DNA of 10,130 nucleotides from SLFT01 sp964493075 (GCA_964493075.1 CAZBNU010000150.1:1-10130); one strand, 5' to 3'. Positions 1 to 7,693 are shown, counted from the stretch's first letter. Notes: generated by a model not told the origin, from the letters alone. A program made the numbers and translations.

Positions 1-1017
1 TCAAATTATCAACGGAATGTTCGGGTGGGCTTCCCGTGCGACAACCTCGTAAGCGCAGGTTCCTTTTCCTATGTAGGTTTGTGACTGGCCATTCGCAGGG
101 GTCACGGTGAGTGCTATGTCTGATATTTTGGAGTTGTGGCAATAGAGATGTGAACCGTCGGTGTCTTCGTAGGTAACGCCAGCGTAATCATCCAGTCGTG
201 CGGATACTTTGCCTTCAAATACAGTACCATTCTTCTTTGCAGTGAAGGTGAAGGTCTCAAAATCATAGTGGGAACGGGCTTTCAGGATGTCGCACAGGGT
301 ATTTACCTGCCAGGTTTTCTCTTCAATACGGAAGAACATACTGGTCAGGGGCGGTGCTGCTTTTTTCCCGAGGGGGGCGCGGGCACATAAGCCATCCCAG
401 ATGACCGGCGCGGGTTTGCCGGACGCATCGGTAAAACAATTACAGTGTCCCCACGCCCAGGAATGGCCATTTCGTGGACCGGACAGGTGCCCCTGCATTC
501 CTGGTGCGTCTTTCCATTCATAGCGTTCCCCGTCCACTTCGCACCAGCCGGTAAAGGCGATGTTTTCATAGACTGTTGTTGCGGTATTCTTCACCACCTT
601 CAATTTGGGTAACAGCGCCGGCACGAAATCGAATTGCATATTAGTAATCGGAATGAAATCCAGCGCCCAGCGTAATTGATGGTCGGCGTTTTTTACAGAA
701 CCTTCCGTGCGCACATCCAGAAAACAGCTGTCCGCAATGGCAAGTCCGACGCTATTCACTGTTTTGAATTCACTCAGGGGGAACGTGTTCTTGATACCCA
801 CCTTGCGGGTTTTGCCCTTGCTGGCATCAAAAAATATTGCCCACACCTCCGCGACTTCCTTGGATTTGTCGTTCCGTATCAGAATCGTGAACCGCAACCA
901 CAGCGCCCTTCCGGTTCCGGGTTGATTCATTTTCAGATACCATACCTCCTGGAATCCGTTTGTAGGTTCTCCCCGGTTGAAGTAGGGGATATTGGTCAGA
1001 TTCACAGCGGTATTCAT
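1..1017 (-). CDS. Uncharacterised protein, possibly tocopherol-cyclase/CrtC-like beta-barrel
   Basis: A complete gene whose TGA stop is the first three bases of the window; 338 residues from the chosen ATG. I do not recognise it firmly. Near the N-terminus is an aromatic stretch (GFQEVWYLKMN), then alternating beta-rich segments. In the middle (about residues 176-195) is a dense motif with HLSGPRNGHSWAWGHCN. A W-x-W-G-H-C-N-like motif and this beta-rich layout recall tocopherol cyclase and CrtC/AttH lipocalin-like proteins, which bind or modify hydrophobic molecules; this is a resemblance from memory only. No signal peptide or membrane segment is visible, so it is probably cytoplasmic. Start choice: in-frame ATGs lie at 1032 and 1017 and a TTG at 1050. 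Only 1017 has a good ribosome-binding site (GGAG, nine bases upstream). It is divergent from the receptor gene, so a functional link is unproven. Confidence 0.8.
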   Translation of the reverse strand: MNTAVNLTNIPYFNRGEPTNGFQEVWYLKMNQPGTGRALWLRFTILIRNDKSKEVAEVWAIFFDASKGKTRKVGIKNTFPLSEFKTVNSVGLAIADSCFLDVRTEGSVKNADHQLRWALDFIPITNMQFDFVPALLPKLKVVKNTATTVYENIAFTGWCEVDGERYEWKDAPGMQGHLSGPRNGHSWAWGHCNCFTDASGKPAPVIWDGLCARAPLGKKAAPPLTSMFFRIEEKTWQVNTLCDILKARSHYDFETFTFTAKKNGTVFEGKVSARLDDYAGVTYEDTDGSHLYCHNSKISDIALTVTPANGQSQTYIGKGTCAYEVVAREAHPNIPLII

Positions 1018-1026
1018 AGTGGCGAA

Positions 1027-1030
1027 CTCC
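1027..1030 (-). promoter_or_regulatory. Ribosome-binding site deciding the start of the leftmost gene
   Basis: On the minus strand GGAG lies nine bases before the ATG at 1017. It sits inside the coding sequence of the longer alternatives (ATG at 1032, TTG at 1050). Neither of those has a purine-rich site at proper spacing: a GAGGG abuts the TTG directly. This favours the 1017 start. Confidence 0.5.
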
Positions 1031-1159
1031 ATACGTTTTGGAAACAACAACCCTCAGCTTATCAGGGAAATAGGGAAAGAATCAACATGCTTTTATGCAC
1101 TTATCAGCAATAAGAGTTGCGCAGAAACTATGCTTTTTGCGAATATCTGTTCTATCATG

Positions 1160-1168
1160 TGCTATAAT
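1160..1168 (+). promoter_or_regulatory. Extended -10 promoter for the receptor/YfiR/kinase block
   Basis: TGC followed by the consensus TATAAT (1163-1168) forms a TGnTATAAT extended -10 element. No good -35 box is present at 17 bases; TTGCGA at 1137-1142 is 20 bases away. Extended -10 promoters can work with a weak -35. Transcription would begin near 1175, leaving a leader of about 70 bases before the ATG at 1247. I saw no obvious Fur box or other operator in the 1051-1246 spacer, and no convincing minus-strand promoter for the divergent gene. Confidence 0.5.
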
Positions 1169-1246
1169 TTAGCCAGATCTTATACGATTGGTTTTATGCG
1201 GTCAGCTAGTTTCTTTAAGCCGGTAGCCCTTCAAGGGAGATAAGAA

Positions 1247-3292
1247 ATGCACTCTTCATCAAGTAGGCATAGCCGTAAGTTTTTGCTCATTCCTTGCATT
1301 GCATTCACGGTGACATTTTCTGTTTTTCTCACCCCTGTGGTCGTATCCGAGGAAACCGATTCCAAAGGCGCTGAAAGTTTTGTTTCCCTGACTGAAATGA
1401 GTCTTGAGCATCTGATGGATATTGAAATCACTTCGGTATCCCGCGAAAAGGAACAGATGGTTCAGGCGCCCGCCGCTATTTACGTGCTCACCAGCGAAGA
1501 CATACGACGATCCGGCGCCACTTCCATTCCTGAAGTCCTGCGTCTTGTGCCTGGTGTGAATGTGGCCCGTTTGAATGCCAACCGCTGGGCCATTACCATA
1601 CGGGGCTTCAACGGCACTTATGCGCAGAAACTGCTGGTGCTTATTGACGGTCGCACTGTCTATACGCCGCTTTTTGCGGGCGTACACTGGCAACTCCAGG
1701 ATTTAATACTTGAAGATATCGATCGCATTGAAGTTATTCGAGGGCCGAGTGCAGCCATGTGGGGCGCCAATGCTGTAAACGGCGTGATTAATATTATCAC
1801 CAAAAACGCAGCGGATACGCAGGGCGGGCTTCTGACCGTTGGCGGCGGTTCCACCCAACATTTCTTTCATACATTGCGCTACGGAACACAATACGGTGAG
1901 AAACTTCATTTCCGCGTCTACGAAAAAGTTTTTACCCATGGCGGCTATGATCGCGCAAGCGGTGGTTCCGGCAATGACCATTGGCGCATGCTTCGCACAG
2001 GATTCCGCATGGATTGGGAGGCAACGCAAAGGGACCATCTTACGCTGCAGGGTGACGCGTATGGCGGCGAGGCTGGTCAACGGATCACAACCCCCCGGTC
2101 TTTCCCGCCGCTTTTAAGCAAAACGGAAGCAGATTATTACGATCTATACGGTGGCAATCTTCTTGGTCGCTGGACCCGAAATTTTGACGACGGATCAGAA
2201 TTTATACTACAAACCTATTATGACCATAACTATCGCGCTGAAAGCACCTTCACTGAAAATCGCCATACCTTTGATATTGATATTCAGCATCGTTTTTCCC
2301 TGGGCCAGCGGCACGCAATCACCTGGGGCGCTGGATACCGGTTCACGGACGATAATCTTCAAAACAGTTATGCCTTTGCCCTAAAGCCCAGAAGTCGGTC
2401 TGAAAACCTGTTCCGCTTCCTCCTTAGTGACCGCATTACGCTTGCTGAAAACAAACTTTTCCTAACCCTTGGATTCATGCTGGAACACAATGAGTACACC
2501 GGTGTTGAGTTTCAGCCAAATGCACGAGTGCAGTGGCTGCTTGACGACCGCAATACGATCTGGGCTTCCGTTTCGCACGCAGTGCAAACCCCTTCACGCG
2601 CATATTCCGACGAGCACATTAACATCGTGCGGCTTCCCTTTTCCGTATTATCAATTATGGGCAATAAACATGGCGAATCCGAAACCATTACCGCCTACGA
2701 AATCGGGTATCGTGTGAAGGCTACAAAACAATTACTACTGGATGCCGTTTTGTTTTATAACACGTACAACGATTTACGCACCACTGAACTTGTCAGGCCT
2801 TATCTTGAATTAACACCGTTTCCCCCGCACCTGGTCATCCCACTTAGAATCGAGAACAAAATGAAAGGCAATGCCTATGGCGTTGAATTTTCAGCAGATT
2901 GGCAGGTCTCTGAGAATTGGCGTTTGGCTGCCGCATATTCTCTTTTAGAGATAGATTTACGGGTAAGTAGTTCCAGTCGTTCTTCCGCATCCACCGAAGT
3001 TGCAGACAAAAGTCCACAGCATCAATTCAATATTCGCTCCTATTTGAATATTACGCCGAAATTGGAATTGGACGCCGCCCTTTATTTTGTGGATAGTTTG
3101 CCCGGATACGACATTGGCGCCTACACGCGCCTGGATACCTATCTGCGATGGCTTCCCAAAGAGAATCTTGAACTGGCCGTTGGGGTGCAGAATATACTGG
3201 ATAAGCGGCATTGGGAATTTTCTTCTCGCGAAGGCATCATACCGACCGAAGTGGAACGGGAGGTTTACGGAAAAATCACATGGCGATTCTAA
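1247..3292 (+). CDS. TonB-dependent outer-membrane receptor
   Basis: A 681-residue outer-membrane receptor expected to import a scarce ligand using TonB-ExbBD energy. A basic, hydrophobic signal peptide covers about residues 1-34. The segment SLEHLMDIEITSVSREKEQ precedes the plug domain (about 70-187), which shows hallmark motifs: APAAIYVLTSEDIRRSGA, IPEVLRLVPGV, IRGFNG, LVLIDGRTVY, IDRIEVIRGPSAAMWGANAV and NGVINIITK. The rest is a beta-barrel with many aromatic strands, ending in a terminal phenylalanine (GKITWRF) typical for outer-membrane assembly. The length is ordinary for the family. The start is supported by AGGGAG at 1234-1239; a small CCCT-TCA-AGGG hairpin (1227-1237) could partly mask that site. 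The substrate cannot be read from the sequence. The gene overlaps the downstream YfiR-like gene, so the two are very likely co-transcribed, and its product may act as the outer-membrane sensor of the signalling block. Confidence 0.95.
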   Translation: MHSSSSRHSRKFLLIPCIAFTVTFSVFLTPVVVSEETDSKGAESFVSLTEMSLEHLMDIEITSVSREKEQMVQAPAAIYVLTSEDIRRSGATSIPEVLRLVPGVNVARLNANRWAITIRGFNGTYAQKLLVLIDGRTVYTPLFAGVHWQLQDLILEDIDRIEVIRGPSAAMWGANAVNGVINIITKNAADTQGGLLTVGGGSTQHFFHTLRYGTQYGEKLHFRVYEKVFTHGGYDRASGGSGNDHWRMLRTGFRMDWEATQRDHLTLQGDAYGGEAGQRITTPRSFPPLLSKTEADYYDLYGGNLLGRWTRNFDDGSEFILQTYYDHNYRAESTFTENRHTFDIDIQHRFSLGQRHAITWGAGYRFTDDNLQNSYAFALKPRSRSENLFRFLLSDRITLAENKLFLTLGFMLEHNEYTGVEFQPNARVQWLLDDRNTIWASVSHAVQTPSRAYSDEHINIVRLPFSVLSIMGNKHGESETITAYEIGYRVKATKQLLLDAVLFYNTYNDLRTTELVRPYLELTPFPPHLVIPLRIENKMKGNAYGVEFSADWQVSENWRLAAAYSLLEIDLRVSSSSRSSASTEVADKSPQHQFNIRSYLNITPKLELDAALYFVDSLPGYDIGAYTRLDTYLRWLPKENLELAVGVQNILDKRHWEFSSREGIIPTEVEREVYGKITWRF

Positions 3293-3897
3293 TGTTACCA
3301 TTATCAATCGGATGCTGTTCACATGCCCCCGGCAACAGGCCTGCGGCACTATCTCGCTGCATAATGACAGTTGTTCTTCTTGCATTAACTGCTGAAGGAT
3401 ACGCCCAAAAAGACCTTTATTCGGAATACGAAGTAAAGGCGGCATTTCTCTATCAATTCATCTCGTTTGTGGAGTGGCCCTCCGACGCCTTCGAAGACGA
3501 CACCTCCGACTTCGTTATTGGCATTTTGGGAGAAGACCCTTTTAACGGTATTCTTGACAATACTGTCAAGGGGAAGAAAGCGCACAACCGATCCATTGGC
3601 ATCATACGTTCCCAGGACCCGGAAGCGTTGAAATCCTGCCAGATAGTATTTGTAAGTTCATCGGAACAAGCCAACAGCAAGCAGGTGATGGATACACTGA
3701 GCGGCGCCAGCATTTTGACCATTGGTGAATGGGACATGTTCACGCAAGAGGGCGGCATTATCCGATTCATGATACGGAAGAACAAGATAGCCTTTGAAAT
3801 CAACAACGATCAGGCCCAGGAAGTGGGGTTGAAAATAAGTTCGCAGTTGCTGAATCTTGCCCAGGCAGGGGACGACAAGGAAGGAAGGAGTAGTTAG
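3280..3897 (+). CDS. YfiR-like periplasmic regulator (DUF4154)
   Basis: A small exported protein, 205 residues from ATG 3280 or 201 from ATG 3292. The N-terminus holds a hydrophobic export segment ending around the AEGYAQ motif (MTVVLLALTAEGYAQ). The mature part follows the YfiR/DUF4154 pattern: YEVKAAFLYQFISFVEWP, then FVIGILGEDPF, SCQIVFVSSSEQ, SILTIGEWDMFTQEGGIIRF, IAFEINNDQAQEVGLKISSQLLNLA. In Pseudomonas YfiBNR, YfiR is a periplasmic repressor of a CHASE8-domain partner; the next gene here has a CHASE8-like domain. The mature protein has only one cysteine (in SCQIVF), so it cannot form the intramolecular disulfides described for Pseudomonas YfiR. The start is uncertain. ATG 3280 has a weak GGA eight bases upstream and overlaps the receptor gene by 13 bases. 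ATG 3292 overlaps the receptor stop as TAATG. Either fits translational coupling. Confidence 0.88.
   Translation: MAILMLPLSIGCCSHAPGNRPAALSRCIMTVVLLALTAEGYAQKDLYSEYEVKAAFLYQFISFVEWPSDAFEDDTSDFVIGILGEDPFNGILDNTVKGKKAHNRSIGIIRSQDPEALKSCQIVFVSSSEQANSKQVMDTLSGASILTIGEWDMFTQEGGIIRFMIRKNKIAFEINNDQAQEVGLKISSQLLNLAQAGDDKEGRSS
3887..3890 (+). promoter_or_regulatory. Ribosome-binding site setting the kinase's TTG start
   Basis: AAGGAAGGAG (3881-3890) lies in the last codons of the YfiR-like gene. Its GGAG ends nine bases before TTG 3900, which suits that start. The first in-frame ATG (3921) is 30 bases from the site and has none of its own. Placing the site within the upstream gene suits coupled translation. 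Confidence 0.6.
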
Positions 3898-3899
3898 TT

Positions 3900-6743
3900 T
3901 TGCTTTCCACCTTCCGCCACATGTCCATACGGAACAAACTGCTGATTACTGTTGCCATCCCCTTGTGCATGGCACTGGGTGCTGCCGCTTGTTTCGTAGT
4001 TGCAGCAGACTACCTGCTATTTCGACAGAATCTGGTGAAAAACGTATCCGGCAATGCAAACGCCATTGCCATGAACTGTCGCGCCGCGCTGCTGTTTGAC
4101 GACAGCGCCTCGGCTGCTGAAACTCTATCCGCCCTGTCTGCAATCAAACATATCAATTCAGCCAGCATCTATAAAGAACAAGGCGACCTCTTCGCCCAGT
4201 ACCAGCAGGAAGATGTCCCCACACAGGCAATACCACACCAGACGACGCGTCCTGTCGGCACGAATTACGAAGGGGGCTTTCTGTTCGTAACACAGGAAAT
4301 CATTCATGAGAATGAGACTATCGGCTACATCTGCCTGGTTTCTGATATGAGTGAGTTGTGGTTGCGGCTTCGGTTATATATTTTGGGCGGCATACCGGTA
4401 TTACTTGCGGTAATGATTTTTGCGTTCTTTATGCAGATGCCGCTTCGCCGGTTGATTATGGATCCCTTGTCACAGTTAGGTGAAAGCACGCGCAAAGTTA
4501 CCGAAATGAAGGACTATTCCATCCGCGCGGTCAAAACCGGCGACGACGAATTGGGCCGCCTGGTAGATCAATTTAATGAAATGCTGAAACAAATTGAATC
4601 ACGAGACGTCGCCTTGCAGGAGGCGCGCGACCAACTTGAGGAGCGGGTTCGGGAACGCACGAGTGCGTTAGAAAATTCAACACAACAATTGCTTGAGGCC
4701 AACCAGTTTCTTGAAAAAGCCACGCGACACGCCAAAGAAATGGCAGCACAGGCAGAAGCGGCCAATATCGCCAAAGGCGAGTTTCTGGCAAATATGAGCC
4801 ATGAAATCCGCACCCCCATGAACGGGGTCATTGGCATGGTGGGCCTGCTGCTCGACACACCACTTGCCCCCGAGCAGCAGCGATATGCAGAAGCCATACA
4901 CGCCAGCGGTGAAGTGTTGCTGGGGTTAATCAACGATATACTTGATTTTTCCAAGATTGAGGCGGGGAAACTTAGCCTGGAGATTCTGGATTTCGATATG
5001 GAGATTCTTCTGGACGATTTTGTCGCCACCCTGGCACTGCGTGCACAGCAAAAAGGTCTTGAACTGGTTTACAGCATGGAACCGGCGGTGCCCACCTTGC
5101 TTCGGGGCGATCCCGGACGGCTCCGACAGATTTTACTCAATCTATGCACCAACAGCATCAAGTTTACCGAGAAGGGCGAGGTTGCAATCTTTGTAATGCC
5201 AGAAGAAGAAACGCCGGAAACCGTAGTACTTCGTTTTTCTGTGCGTGATACCGGCATTGGCATCCCGGAAGACAAGATTCCGCTCCTTTTCCAGAAATTC
5301 AGTCAGGTAGATGCCTCCATTACAAGACGATTTGGTGGCTCCGGCCTGGGATTGGCCATATCGAAACAGCTTGCCGAACTTATGGGTGGAGAAATTGGCG
5401 TCATAAGTGAAGCAGGCAAAGGGTCTGAATTCTGGTTTACCGTAACGCTTGAAAAGCAATCGGAAGCAGCAAGGAATAAATTTGTTCAGCCGATGGAGTT
5501 AAAGGGAATACGCGTTTTGATTGTGGACGATAATGCCACCAACCGGGAAATCCTTCATACGCGTTTTACCTTCTGGGGAATGGAAGTTGGCGAGGCCGAA
5601 AGCGGCAAAGAAGCCTTACAAAGGCTCCACCATGCCTTTGATACAGATTCGCCCTATCAGATTGCCATACTTGACATGCAGATGCCGGAGATGGATGGCG
5701 AAACCCTTGGCAGCGCTATTCGTGCCGATAAACGTATGGCTGACCTGCGTTTGGTGCTGTTGACTTCACTGGGCATCCGTGGCGACGCCAGACATTTTTC
5801 CGAGATTGGGTTTAATGCCTACTTGACAAAACCCTTCCGGCACAACGAATTAAAAACGGTGCTTTCCCATATCCTACTGGACAATACATCGGAATCGACT
5901 TCACCTTACACCATTGCCACCCGCCACACAGCCCGGGAAATCCATAACTGCTTTGCCCAGTGTAAAGCACGAATCCTGCTGGCGGAAGACAACATTACTA
6001 ATCAACAGGTTGCCCTTGGCATTCTAAGAAAAATGGGACTTACCGCCGATGTAGCGGCTAACGGACTCGAAGTACTGGATGTCTTGAGTTCCATCCCCTA
6101 TGATATTATCTTTATGGATGTGCAAATGCCCGAAATGGACGGTCTGGAAGCTACCCAACACATCCGGAACAGCAATAGTCCCATACGAACTATTCCCATT
6201 ATTGCCATGACTGCCCACGCCATGGCCAGCGACCGCGACCAATGTCTGGAGGCGGGCATGAATGATTATGTTGCAAAACCTGTTTCCCCCGAGGCCCTCG
6301 CCGAAGCATTGGGAAAATGGCTGCCAGAAGATATGTTCGGCAGACTCGCTCAAAAAGACACACCTAATCCAGCAGATAATTCAGCCGGTGATGTTGATGA
6401 TGCCACTTCATTACCCGTTTGGAACCGCGAGAATTTCCTCGCGAGAATCATGGGTGATGAAAATCTGGCTGAAACCTTAATTGAAGCCTTTCTTGATGAT
6501 ATCCCAACGCAAATCAGTCAGTTAAGTGAATATGTAGCTCGACAGGACTTTTCATCCGCCACTCGTTGCGCCCATACCATCAAAGGTGCCGCCGCAAATA
6601 TGAGCGGTGAAAAAGTGCGGCAGATCGCATTGGAAATTGAAATAGCCGCGAAAGACGGAAATGCTGGCAACTTGAATATTTTATTATCTGAACTAGCGTT
6701 AGCCATGGAGACACTTTGCTTGGAACTGAAACGCTTTCCGTAA
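3900..6743 (+). CDS. Hybrid sensor histidine kinase (CHASE8-HAMP-HisKA-HATPase-REC-REC-HPt)
   Basis: A 947-residue inner-membrane phosphorelay protein. Order: membrane helix 1 (about 14-36); periplasmic CHASE8-like domain (about 40-150, with NCRAALLFDD and AETLSALSAIKHINSASIY); helix 2 (about 157-180); HAMP (about 181-235); coiled coil (about 236-290); HisKA with phospho-accepting H301 in MSHEIRTPMNG; ATPase domain with N418 (N box), DTGIGIP from D450 and GGSGLGLAI near 479-487. REC1 has acidic pair D543/D544, acceptor D592, T622 and K644. REC2 has E696/D697, acceptor D740, T771 and K793. A C-terminal HPt domain carries H892 in AHTIKGAAANM. All catalytic residues seem intact, so a full His-Asp-(Asp)-His relay is possible. 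No DNA-binding output or separate response regulator is encoded nearby, so HPt probably passes phosphate to a regulator elsewhere. It starts at TTG, two bases after the YfiR-like gene. I infer that YfiR binds its periplasmic domain. Confidence 0.95.
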   Translation: MLSTFRHMSIRNKLLITVAIPLCMALGAAACFVVAADYLLFRQNLVKNVSGNANAIAMNCRAALLFDDSASAAETLSALSAIKHINSASIYKEQGDLFAQYQQEDVPTQAIPHQTTRPVGTNYEGGFLFVTQEIIHENETIGYICLVSDMSELWLRLRLYILGGIPVLLAVMIFAFFMQMPLRRLIMDPLSQLGESTRKVTEMKDYSIRAVKTGDDELGRLVDQFNEMLKQIESRDVALQEARDQLEERVRERTSALENSTQQLLEANQFLEKATRHAKEMAAQAEAANIAKGEFLANMSHEIRTPMNGVIGMVGLLLDTPLAPEQQRYAEAIHASGEVLLGLINDILDFSKIEAGKLSLEILDFDMEILLDDFVATLALRAQQKGLELVYSMEPAVPTLLRGDPGRLRQILLNLCTNSIKFTEKGEVAIFVMPEEETPETVVLRFSVRDTGIGIPEDKIPLLFQKFSQVDASITRRFGGSGLGLAISKQLAELMGGEIGVISEAGKGSEFWFTVTLEKQSEAARNKFVQPMELKGIRVLIVDDNATNREILHTRFTFWGMEVGEAESGKEALQRLHHAFDTDSPYQIAILDMQMPEMDGETLGSAIRADKRMADLRLVLLTSLGIRGDARHFSEIGFNAYLTKPFRHNELKTVLSHILLDNTSESTSPYTIATRHTAREIHNCFAQCKARILLAEDNITNQQVALGILRKMGLTADVAANGLEVLDVLSSIPYDIIFMDVQMPEMDGLEATQHIRNSNSPIRTIPIIAMTAHAMASDRDQCLEAGMNDYVAKPVSPEALAEALGKWLPEDMFGRLAQKDTPNPADNSAGDVDDATSLPVWNRENFLARIMGDENLAETLIEAFLDDIPTQISQLSEYVARQDFSSATRCAHTIKGAAANMSGEKVRQIALEIEIAAKDGNAGNLNILLSELALAMETLCLELKRFP

Positions 6744-6792
6744 TCTTTCCCTGCATAAAGATTTCTCTTTGATATGTACAAGAAATTCTATT

Positions 6793-6813
6793 GCGTAGCG
6801 TAGCCCACCGAAT
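6793..6813. repeat. Fragment of an intergenic repeat-like sequence
   Basis: GCGTAGCGTAGCCCACCGAA with the next T matches 8136-8155 at 17 of 20 aligned positions with one single-base gap. It lies between the kinase stop and the promoter of the DUF1080 gene. Unlike the copy at 8125-8155 it lacks a GGGTT arm on its left, so it looks like a truncated copy. No clear terminator is seen in 6744-6792; there is only a weak AAAGA/TCTTT pairing. Confidence 0.4.
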
Positions 6814-6816
6814 TAT

Positions 6817-6825
6817 TGTTATAAT
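6817..6825 (+). promoter_or_regulatory. Extended -10 promoter for the DUF1080-led cluster
   Basis: TGT followed by consensus TATAAT (6820-6825) gives TGnTATAAT, the same architecture as the promoter at 1160-1168. No well-spaced -35 box is visible; TTGCGT at 6791-6796 is 23 bases upstream. The predicted start of transcription is near 6832, immediately before a stable hairpin, leaving a leader of about 70 bases before ATG 6902. Confidence 0.5.
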
Positions 6826-6832
6826 GTGACTT

Positions 6833-6854
6833 CGTCGGGTGTTTGAACTCGACG
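6833..6854 (+). promoter_or_regulatory. Hairpin at the predicted 5' end of the DUF1080 mRNA
   Basis: CGTCGGGT (6833-6840) pairs with ACTCGACG (6847-6854) over eight base pairs with one G-U pair and a six-base loop GTTTGA. It begins at about the first transcribed base. A 5'-terminal stem of this kind often protects mRNA from RNase E. It is not a typical terminator, since nine bases separate it from the T-rich stretch that follows. The role is inferred. Confidence 0.4.
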
Positions 6855-6901
6855 GCACGCGGCTTTTGTTTTCAGGTAACAGAGAAGAAAGGGTTAGTTA
6901 G

Positions 6902-7645
6902 ATGAAAGATATTTTTGCGATCGTATCGATTGTTGCATTGCTTCTGTCGGCGGGCATGTCTTTTGGCGAGGATGCCACCGAGGCTTCCTGTGAAAAAACG
7001 GAAGGGGAGGCCGCGCCTGTTCAGATGTTCGTTCCGCCTCCCCCCGAGGTTATGTTCAAACTGGCGAACGAATCCAATTATAAGCCTTTGCTCAAGGAAG
7101 ATTTGTCTGATGCGGTCTTTGAAGAGGGCGGCTGGGTCCTTGAGGAAGGTGTATTGACCGCGACAGGCAAGGGCGATCTCTGGACAAAAGAGCGCTACGG
7201 TAATTTTATTCTGTCCCTCGAATTTAAGTGTGCCGAAGATACAAACAGTGGTGTGTTTATCCGATGCGGTGATATGGGAGACTGGCTTCATACCAGCATA
7301 GAGGCGCAGATTCTCCAGAACAACGACGACTACGAAAACGAGCGACACCATTGCGGCGGCATTTTTGATTGTCTTGCCCCCATGAAACAGATGGTGAAGG
7401 CGCCGGGCGAATGGAATAAGTATGTGATCATTGCCAGAGACAATCAACTCTGGGTATTTCTGAACAATGAACTAACCGCCTATATGGACCTGGACAAATG
7501 GACTGAACCGCACAAAAACCCGGATGGCACCAAGAACAAGTTTAAAAATGCCTACAAGGACATGCCTCGCGAAGGACATATTGGATTCCAGTATCACGGA
7601 CATCCTATTGCTTTTCGCAATATCCGTGTGGAACCGCTTGATTGA
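6902..7645 (+). CDS. Secreted DUF1080 (3-keto-disaccharide hydrolase-like) protein
   Basis: A 247-residue exported protein. Residues 1-22 form a signal peptide (MKDIFAIVSIVALLLSAG, cleavage around SFG/ED), followed by an acidic, proline-rich linker (about 23-58). The DUF1080 domain (PF06439, a jelly-roll concanavalin-like fold) fills about 60-245. Its family traits are GGWVLEEGVLTATGKGDLWT, NFILSLEFKCAEDTNSGVFIR, a central EAQIL strand, a GEWNKYVIIARDNQLWVFLNNE strand pair and the closing GHIGFQYHGHPIAFRNIRV. Members of the family bind or cleave carbohydrates, and some hydrolyse 3-keto-disaccharides; the substrate here is unknown. The start is supported by AAAGGG (6888-6893), eight bases before the ATG. 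It is the first gene after a predicted promoter and 48 bases ahead of the next gene with no visible terminator, so it probably leads an operon. Confidence 0.9.
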   Translation: MKDIFAIVSIVALLLSAGMSFGEDATEASCEKTEGEAAPVQMFVPPPPEVMFKLANESNYKPLLKEDLSDAVFEEGGWVLEEGVLTATGKGDLWTKERYGNFILSLEFKCAEDTNSGVFIRCGDMGDWLHTSIEAQILQNNDDYENERHHCGGIFDCLAPMKQMVKAPGEWNKYVIIARDNQLWVFLNNELTAYMDLDKWTEPHKNPDGTKNKFKNAYKDMPREGHIGFQYHGHPIAFRNIRVEPLD

Positions 7646-7693
7646 TAGCAGGCACCCGGTCGGTAAATTTTAACTCAACAGGGGCATACCTAT

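Noticed and set aside
3292..3330. Possible lipobox (LSIGC) at the start of the YfiR-like protein
   Set aside because: No basic n-region precedes it, the -3 residue is not typical, and a better export segment with an A-x-A-like end follows, so a normal signal peptide is more likely.
2957..3445. Minus-strand open frame of 162 codons across the receptor/YfiR junction
   Set aside because: It overlaps two well-supported plus-strand genes and has no recognisable domain.
5520..6140. Similar DNA words (QMPEMDG-coding) at two places in the kinase gene
   Set aside because: They reflect the shared acceptor-site motif of the two receiver domains, not a DNA repeat.
6744..6792. Terminator after the kinase gene
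   Set aside because: Only a weak A/T-rich AAAGA/TCTTT pairing is visible with no strong stem and T-run; not enough to call.
6872..7447. Minus-strand open frame of 191 codons
   Set aside because: It overlaps the DUF1080 gene, which has a signal peptide, ribosome site and domain motifs; the reverse frame has no such support.
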